22,145 nt of DNA from a virus: the IMG/VR virus record IMGVR_UViG_3300046002_001658, positions 1-22,145 of that record. The stretch is one strand, 5' to 3'. The translations under genes were made by a program, and so were the position numbers. The notes below the pieces were generated by a model that searched no databases, was not told the origin of the DNA, and was given only the letters and a program-made list of their open reading frames with translations. Each line of letters starts with the position of its first letter. Position 1 is the first letter of the stretch. Positions 10,701-19,700 of the stretch are shown here, one piece after another.

Positions 10701-13700
10701 GTAATCGTACCCTATGGTTCGCTGTTCTACACAGTAGAGGAACTAGCACAGTTTCTAAGAGCATATGGAGCATATCAAGAAGCTCAGGGTATGGTATTCT
10801 CATCTATTGAAAATGGTTTAGAAGTTACCTGGAATCAAATGATAGCTGAACTGCTATACTGGGCGCAAACTGGATGGGAAGTTGGCAGTGTGTTGACTAT
10901 AAATCCGGCCGCTAGCACTATGGAAATAAATCGTGACGGGTACATTGTTCAACCGTTAACAATGCGTGAAACTAACTTTGTATTGAATCAGAATTTATAT
11001 CCAATTCAATCAATGGATCTTGCAATTGTGCGCGACGAAACGCAATTTGTTATCAAACCATTAAATGCCGGTGACACCCTTGCGTATGGTCAATTTAATA
11101 TACATAGCATTGAGCATGGCATTGTTTTTGATAACATTACCCTGTTCAATGATGTCATCTACAATTTAACTACAGGTTTGCGTCAACTTCGTATTGTGCT
11201 GCGTGGAACAAAAACTGCTGACTGGAATGGTACGATCAATGCTGCTGGATTTATTCTCAATCAAGATAATATACAAGAATGGAATCGAACATTAACTTAT
11301 ACCAAAGGTGTTATTGTACAGTATAAAAATAAATACTGGACTGCGTTACGAGTAATACAACCTAGCGAGACATTCAACAGCAATGACTGGAAACGGACAG
11401 ACTACGAACAAATTCAAAAAGGGTTGCTACCAAACTCAAGCACTCGCTCATATGAAAGCACATTGTACTATAATGTTGACAAGGCTAACTTAGAATCAGA
11501 TGCTGATTTATTAAGTTTCTCGCTTATTGGATATCGCCCACGTGATTATCTTGCGTTAGCCGACTTAACTGACATTACTCAAATTAATGTATACAAGAAT
11601 TTAATTAAGAACAAAGGAACACTTAACGCTGCTAGTGCGTTCAAGGGAGTTAATCTACCGCAGGGTGGAATTAATTATGAGATTTATGAAAATTGGGCAA
11701 TCAAATCTGGCGAGTTTGGCGGGGTTCTCAACAGCAATTTCGTAGAGTTTAAGATTAATGAAAACTATATGACCGGTAATCCCTCAATTGTGGGATTAAC
11801 TAATGGTGTATACACGGATGGTGTGCAACAAGAAGTACCACTGTACTCACTGTATAACTATGGTAGACCAGTCTTTGATCCAAATGTTTTACCACAGATT
11901 TCATCAGCATTGCCACCAACTTTATTGCCCGATGCAGGCTATGTCAATTTTAATGATGTAAAAATGTCAGCTTTTTATTACTCGCAGTTAGCTAGCGCAG
12001 TTGATAAAAACGGTAAGGTTGTGCCTATACAAGATTTTTATGTTCGAGATTATCTTTGGTTAGCAAATTATCTCGAACAATGGCAAGTATACACACCTGC
12101 TTCTATTGGTCAAGTAATTTATGTAAAGAATAATTTGAATGGTACTGCTACAATAACATTCAATCAGGCGCATAACTTAGTTCAATATCAACCATTCGCA
12201 ATCGTAAACTTCAATCCAGCAGTTAATGGATATTTCTTAGCATCACTAATTGTTGATCCACAGCGAGTATTAGTAAATCTAACTCTTGATGCAAATACTA
12301 GAAACATCACTGGGCAAGGTATTGGACTGTTGTTCCAATCTCAGCGTGTAGCTACCCCAGCCGACATCGCCACACTCCCACTCTTAAGCGCAGAGTTCAC
12401 AAAAAATACAGTATGGGTAGATACGAACACTGATGGTGATTGGGCTGTATATAGAAAGAGTATTAATTACCAGTACGATACTGAAACCATTCGCCCAACA
12501 GGCGTGACCTTTGGTAGTGCGGTAGCATACACTTCAACACTAGGATATTTGGTTGGCGATGCTCAAGCAGGTGAAGTCTATAGATACACCTTTAACGATT
12601 TGGCTAACGACTACCAATTGATTCAAACAATCACGCACGATACTTCATTTGGAGCAACAATCGCATATGCCGGTGATATGTTCTTCATATCGGAACCAAG
12701 CAGCGCGGCTCCTAAAGTATATGCCTATCAGTTAAGCTCAACACTCACTAATGATGATTTAACCTTGTTCCAAACTGCTATTGCTGCCCCTGCAAGTTCA
12801 ATCAACTGGGGTAAGGCTATAGCTGTGTCAGGTGATACAAATTGGGTATACATATCTGACTATGATAATCCTTCGACACCTAACTTAGTCTATGTATACA
12901 GAAAATCACAGACAACGGATGAGTATGAATTGTCAACTACCATCACAACAAGTGGGCTAGTCGCGGGTGATAATTTTGGTTACTCTATTGCAACTGATTA
13001 TTACGGTGATACTGTTATCATAGGTACCCCTAACCAAGACTATAGCCCTACAATTGATAATTGGGGATATACATATGTGTTTTCTAGGGCGGTGCAGAAT
13101 ATAGAAACATCGCAGAATAGTATTCCTGATGTTGCACAAATATTTCAATTGGTATGGACACCTAGCACCACAGTTACTGATGTTAGCGCAACAGATGCGA
13201 CAACAGATGTCATAACTTGCACTAGCACTAGTGGATTTGTAGTTGACATGCCGGTACTATTCTCCGGAACTGTGTATGCTAGCAGCAACATTTCTCCAAG
13301 CACAATCTATTTTATTGAAAGTGTTGTTAGTGCAACTGAGTTCCGTATTAAAACTTCGGTAGATGCTATAATCCCGTTAGCTTTAGGCACTAGTAGTGGG
13401 AGCGGGATGATAGCTAACGTCCAGTCTACTCCTATCTATGTATCAGTTAATGGTACATTAGTAGACAACAGTAATTATGGAGTGATAGGTAATACATTAG
13501 TATATCCTAGCACATTGTCAGCCGGCGATATTGTTACTATAAGCGGAGATCAGTTTACATTAGTTCAAACTCTAACTTCAGAGGTAACACCAAAAGTCGG
13601 AGTTCATTTTGGAAATAGCGTAGATACTACCACCCACGCATCTGAAGTTATCATTGGCGCACCGTTCGAATTGACTACGCAGACAGAAGAAGGCGCTGTG

Positions 13701-16700
13701 TATCGCTATACCAATGGTGGTGGAAAATATGGAATGGTAATCGGTACTACTGACACCAATGTTACCTCTACCAGAACACTGTTAATTAATAATTTTGCTG
13801 TATATATTCCGATCGGAAATGCGACAGTTGCTGCTAATTCTATTTCTCAAGCAGGTATACCAAACATTGTGGCAACTGCTAGCAATGGTAAACTGATTAT
13901 ATCATTAATAAATTATGATTTAGCTATCCCAAATGAAAAGCTATTGATAGCTGTGGTGGATACTACCACATTAACTGAGTTAGGTATTTCAATTTATACT
14001 CAGACACAAACTATCAACTGCCCACACATTACTGGACCTACACAATTTGGTACAGTAGTTAAATTCAATGAATTTGATTCCTTCGTAGCTAGTGCCCCGA
14101 CTGGTACTAGATATGCGGCTACGACCTTTGATTTCACTGATGATGAAAATTTAGACAATGACACGGTGTTTGATAATAACGCAACGCAATGGATAGACCA
14201 GTTTGTTAATGCAGGTGCGGCGTATATGTTTGACTATCTAGCGGTGTTTGGTGAAAATCTAGACAACACTGGTAAGTTTGTATATTCGCAAAGTGTGAAT
14301 GACGTAAATCTAGAGTACGGTGCTCAGCCAATGTATGGTCAAGCAATGGATTTCAACAACTATCACGTTATTGTTGGTACCCCTGCATTTAGACCTGGTT
14401 ATGACAATGGGCTAGTAACATTGTACACTAATAGTTCAGGAATCACTGATTGGTCTGTATATAGAAGCTCAGCAGCAGTAGTTGACATCAACCGAATTCA
14501 AAACATACAGTTGTTTAGCGCAGAAACTAACAACACGCTAATTAATTTAGATTTCATTGATCCGCTTCAAGGGAAAATATTAGGTGCGGCCCGCGAAAAT
14601 ATTGATGTCATATCAAACTCAGATCCGGCTCATTACAATAACACTACGGTTCGTAGAGGGATAATCTGGGGAGCTGAGCACGTTGGTCAACTGTGGTTTA
14701 ACACATCAACAACGCGATTTGTAAATTATCACCAAAATGATGTAACCTACAATAGTAGATACTGGGGCGCAGTCTTCCCGGGGAGTAATGTCACGGTGTA
14801 TAGTTGGATTGCAAGCCCAAATCTACCGGTAAATTATAATGGCCCTGGTACTGTGTTTAATGTAGATTCATATGCTATACAGTATGTAGAGACAGCTAGT
14901 GGTACATTATCACCGATATATTATTATTGGGTGAGAAATACCAATATCATTTTTGAGAAGACTGGAAAGACCTTAGCAGATTCAGTTGTTGAATCATATA
15001 TTGCTCAGCCTAGAAATTCAGGCATAAGTTGGTTTGCACCATTGTTGCCTAGCGCATTTGGATTGTATAACTCTGCGGCCTATATTAACGCAAATGACAG
15101 TGTTCTTCAAATGGGATTTAGCACCGGCACGAATGATGATGTAGCACACAGTCAATATAGTTTAATTAGAGCCAACTACGCTGATGATTTCTTACCGGGA
15201 TTCCCGGGCATAGGTGGAACATTAATTCCTGAATCATTATACGACCGATTGCTAGATGGATTGTGTGGAGTAGATGAATTTGGAGCAGTTGTACCCAATC
15301 CATATCTACCCAAAGCAGTTCAAAATGGAGTGCTAGCTCGACCAAGACAAAGCTTCTTTATCAATAGATTTCTTGCGCTTAAAAATTATCTAACATATGC
15401 TAACACTATTTTAGCACAGTTTCCAATTACTGAAACAAGACAATATTCTTTCTTATTTACTGAGGGTCCAATAAACCCATCAACCGGTACTCCATTCTTT
15501 GTCACTGCTGATTATTGGGAATATGCAAATTGGTGGGCAATTGGTTACAATGATAACACTAAGTCTGCACTGCAAGTGCCACTCTATGCCAATCTACTCA
15601 CGCTATCAGTAGCTGTTAATACTATTGTTACCGTCGCTGCAAACAGTACTGGTAATGCAGAGACTTATATTTACAATACTGATGGGACTTGGACTCGCAT
15701 TGGATTAACGAACGGTACTATTAAATTTAAATCTGATTTGTGGGATTATGCCACTGCACGGATAGGATTTGGAGATAACTTCTATGATACCAATCCATAT
15801 GATGCATATCCGAGTGAAGAGACTAGAAATATCTTACGAGGATTGAACGAACAAATTTATATAAACGATTTACTAGTCTTTAGAAATAAGAGTCTAATAT
15901 TGATGTTTGAGTATATCCAAAGCGAGACTATTGATTCACAAAACTATTTGCCTTGGTTGAATAAAACCTCATTCATTGATGTGTCACACACCATTCGTGA
16001 ATTGCGTCCTATCAGTATATATCAATCAGATAACCAAGACTTTTTGGCAGGATATTTAAATGAAGTAAAACCTTACCACGTGGTAATTAAAGAGTTCTTA
16101 TTTAAATACACCGGTGCTGATGTCTATGCCGGAGATATCACTGATTTTGATTTGCCTGCAATTTTTGATTCATCAGTTCAACAATTCATCACCCCTGAGT
16201 TGGTATACTCTAACCCTAGCTTAGTATCACAGTTTTTACCTAGTAGTCCGATTTGGTCTGATCCAAGTTATATTTCTTGGTATAATAATTATGGGGTAAG
16301 CATTACTGGACAAGACAATGTTCAGATAGCTATATTGGACACCTATATTGCGTTGAATACAACAGCATTCGCTATATCAAACGCTCAGGGAATACCTATT
16401 AATGGGGTATTTAAAATTGGAAATGAACTTATCGCTTATGCAACGGTTGACAGATCAGTCAATGTGGTCAGCGGCCTAACTCGTGGGGTTAGCAATACAC
16501 CTATCACCAATCACATTCCAGGAGAGTTAATATACATTGATTTACCAGCAGTGTTGTTATTAGATGGCGGAAGAGGCTATTCTGAGCCACCGCGTGTAAT
16601 AGCTTATATTGATACGACAATTTACCCAGCACCATCACAGCCTGCGGTATTAGAAGCAGTAATGACATTAGATTCCGTATTAAGTATAACCGTAATTGAC

Positions 16701-19700
16701 CCGGGTCAAGGATATGCAGTATTACCTCAGATTATAATTGATTCTGCTATATCAAGTGAGTTTGCTAGTACAGCAGTCAGTCCAAGCTATAATACCATTC
16801 AATTGTACGCCCCGTTGCTACAAACCGGAGACTTGATCAAGTATACTGTTGGAATTGGTAGCACTGCGATTGGTGGATTGACAAATAATCAATGGTATTA
16901 TGTTAATGTATTAGAGACAGTACCTACTGTTACCGTAGCGTTGTATTCCAATTACAGAGATGCTCTCCAGGATCAAAATAGAATTGTATTATTCTCGACT
17001 GGTACAGGAACTACTCACGCACTAAGTGTAGGAGCTAAAGCATCTTGCATATCCAGTGCGGCCCCTATCAGAGAAAATAATATTGCGTTACGATTTGACA
17101 GAACTACATACAATTCACAAGTAACTGATTGGGAGATGGACCTATATTATGGTTCATACTTTGCCGGATTCGCAGGTGCGTACAATGACCCACAATCAGT
17201 AGCCAGTTCTTCTATACAATTACAAAGTACACAACCGGCTATTAGCACTATTCTGTCCAGTGCCCAAGGGGTAGGCTTTGAAATTGTCGATGTTCGGAAT
17301 GAGCAAACAGTTTCGTATTCTTCACTGATACGCCAAGTTGCTGAAATAATTGCGTTAAATCACGCTATTCGGTTAACACCTCTTGATGATGGCTCTAATA
17401 ATCCAAATGCGTCGGGTTCTACTATTGGTTTCTATGTTAATATGCCAATTGTATTCAAAGGTGCTGTGTTAGGTGGATTGGTAAACGATACAGTGTATTA
17501 TGTTAATAGTATAGTAGATGCTACAGACTTCACTATTTCACAATCAGTAGATGGACCTATCTTTGCTCTGACAGGTGGTACAGTTAGTGCTGCTGGTTTA
17601 GAATGTTCAGTTGGCGAAGTAACTAATCTTGCAGTACTTACGATTAATTATCCAGGCATCTTAGAGGTTACTGCGACTACGACAAGTACTAACACTATAA
17701 CTATTCCGGTTACCTTGGTGGGGACAGGTGGCACTAATGGCTTCTATGTTAACTTACCGGTATTCTTTACAGGAACCGTATTTGGTGGGATAGTTGAAAA
17801 CGAAATATATTATGTTACAACTGTACTCGATGAGCAAACGTTCACTATCGCTGAGTCCAAAGATCCAACAATGTTAGATGTGTCCGCTACTGCTGCTAGC
17901 ACAGACTATGTTACAATATCAACTGATACCCAATCTCTAAAAATAAATGATCCTGTAATTTTTAACTCAATGGTAATACTTGGAGTGGATGTTACCGTGT
18001 TTGGCAACATTGTTTCAGGCACAACATATTATGTTGCTAGCATTCCTAACAATAATTCAATACAATTATCTGCTGTAGTTAACGGATCAGTATTTCCATT
18101 AGCAGATCAGGCTGCTAGCGTAGACCCCTTGCTTCCTACTAACGCAGTATTAACCAGTCAACGAAATGTTGTTCAGTTGTCTACCGCAACAGGAAGTATG
18201 ACTATTAATGTGTCTATCCCGGTTAGCCCTGGTCAGATTAACGGTCAACAATTTACTTTATACAACACTTCAGAGCAATATCCTGACTTGGCAGGACCGG
18301 TTAGTTCATTAGTTACGCGAGAGATACAATCAACTATTGATACCGTAGATAGGGTTGCGATCAGTAGCTACAGTGGTGGATTAACAAACATATATGATAA
18401 TTTTCCATTACAGGTTGAAACAAATATTGGTGGCCTAGTAACAGGAACAACATACTATGTAGTAGATTCTGGATACATTGAGGTAGACGTTACTTCTACT
18501 TCACCATCTATTGCGTCAGCGGTAATTACCGGAGACATACTATCAGGCGCGCCAGTAAGCTTACTAACAGTTACCGGTGTCACATCGGGCGCGGTAGTTC
18601 CGGGCTGTTCTTTGGCCGGCGGCACCGTCATTCCTGGCACTAAGGTGGTCTCACAAATAGCCGGCACACCTGGCGGGGTAGGCTCTTATTTTGTAACAAA
18701 CTCACAAAATGTTATAAGCTCAACACTTACTTGCTCTCTAAGTGCGGTAACTTGTGACACGACTGATTCATTATACATAGGTATGCCGATTATATTCTCC
18801 GGTGTACCGCTAGGCACTATCGATCTCAATGTAGAATATTATGTTAGACATATTGTTAATGGAACACAGTTTGTGCTGACTAATACACCGGGAGGGGCAA
18901 TAACAACCCTGACGGTAGACAACGGAGTAATGACAGGTACCGGATCACCGTACATACAAGTATCAACAAGTCTTGGTGGAAGTGTAGAAGTATTAACTAC
19001 CGAGACTGCGGTAGTTAATTTAGTCCAGTATCCGCTAACACCACCACTATTCAGTGTTAGTTATCGTATGGGTGGCTATCAGGCTATTATCACTGATTCG
19101 GGTACAGGATATGCTATTGATAATACCATCTTAATATCAGGCAGTAGCGTGGGAGGAACAACTCCGAATAATGATCTTACCCTAACTGTTGTGGCAATCG
19201 GGACTAGCGGTGAAATAACAAGTGTTATCAGATCAGGCACAGTGCCTGGTATTTCTGACAGCTATTATTTGCGAGTAATTTCATCTACTGAATTAGCTGT
19301 ATTCTCAAATCCGTTAATGACTGTACCGGTATCAGGTATTGATTTCCCCTATATAGGCATAATCTCAACTACGGTAACCGGAACTACTAGTGGATCAAAT
19401 AGTATTACAGTTAACAGCGTAAGTGAATTTGCAGTTAATGATGCAGTGGTGTTTACTGGATCAGTAGCCGGAGGATTAATATTAGGACAAATATATTACG
19501 TGCTCACTGTATCACCGCTAACTGTTGGTACTGTTCCCAACGATGTTGGTTCTGTTGAAGTGTTGTCTACTACTTTATTGCAAGATTTCACAATGGCTAA
19601 GTATGGCTCATATGCAGTCTTACCGGAACCGTTCTATTTTAATCAGAGTATTGTTCGGTATAACAATAGAGTCTACAGTTGTCTAATTAGCAACCACGAT

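Larger units (their letters stand above)
12505..14430 (+). other. Seven-motif FG-GAP (integrin-alpha-like) beta-propeller with insertions
   Basis: Seven blade starts are visible, each an aromatic-G-x-x-x/V pattern followed by a surface strand: FGSAVAY (12510), FGATIAY (12648), WGKAIAV (12807), [19 protein letters not shown] (12975), FGNSVD...EVIIGAPFE (13608), FGTVVKF...FVASAPTG (14046), and YGQAMDF...HVIVGTPAF (14334). Blades commonly end in a VYRY/YVYR/YVF-type strand. Spacing is 46-56 residues for the first four. The gaps of 211, 146 and 96 residues before the last three hold extra sequence, including YYV module 3. Such propellers commonly mediate adhesion; whether this one binds Ca or a receptor is unknown. 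Confidence 0.65.

Noticed and set aside
12957-13148. Minus-strand frame within the FG-GAP propeller, and similar short minus-strand frames at 139-336, 2655-2879, 4048-4272, 4500-4682, 4740-4925, 5357-5554, 9767-9994, 18455-18667, 19973-20161 and 21582-21770
   Set aside because: All lie antisense to confident + strand genes, are shorter than 80 codons and show no known family features.
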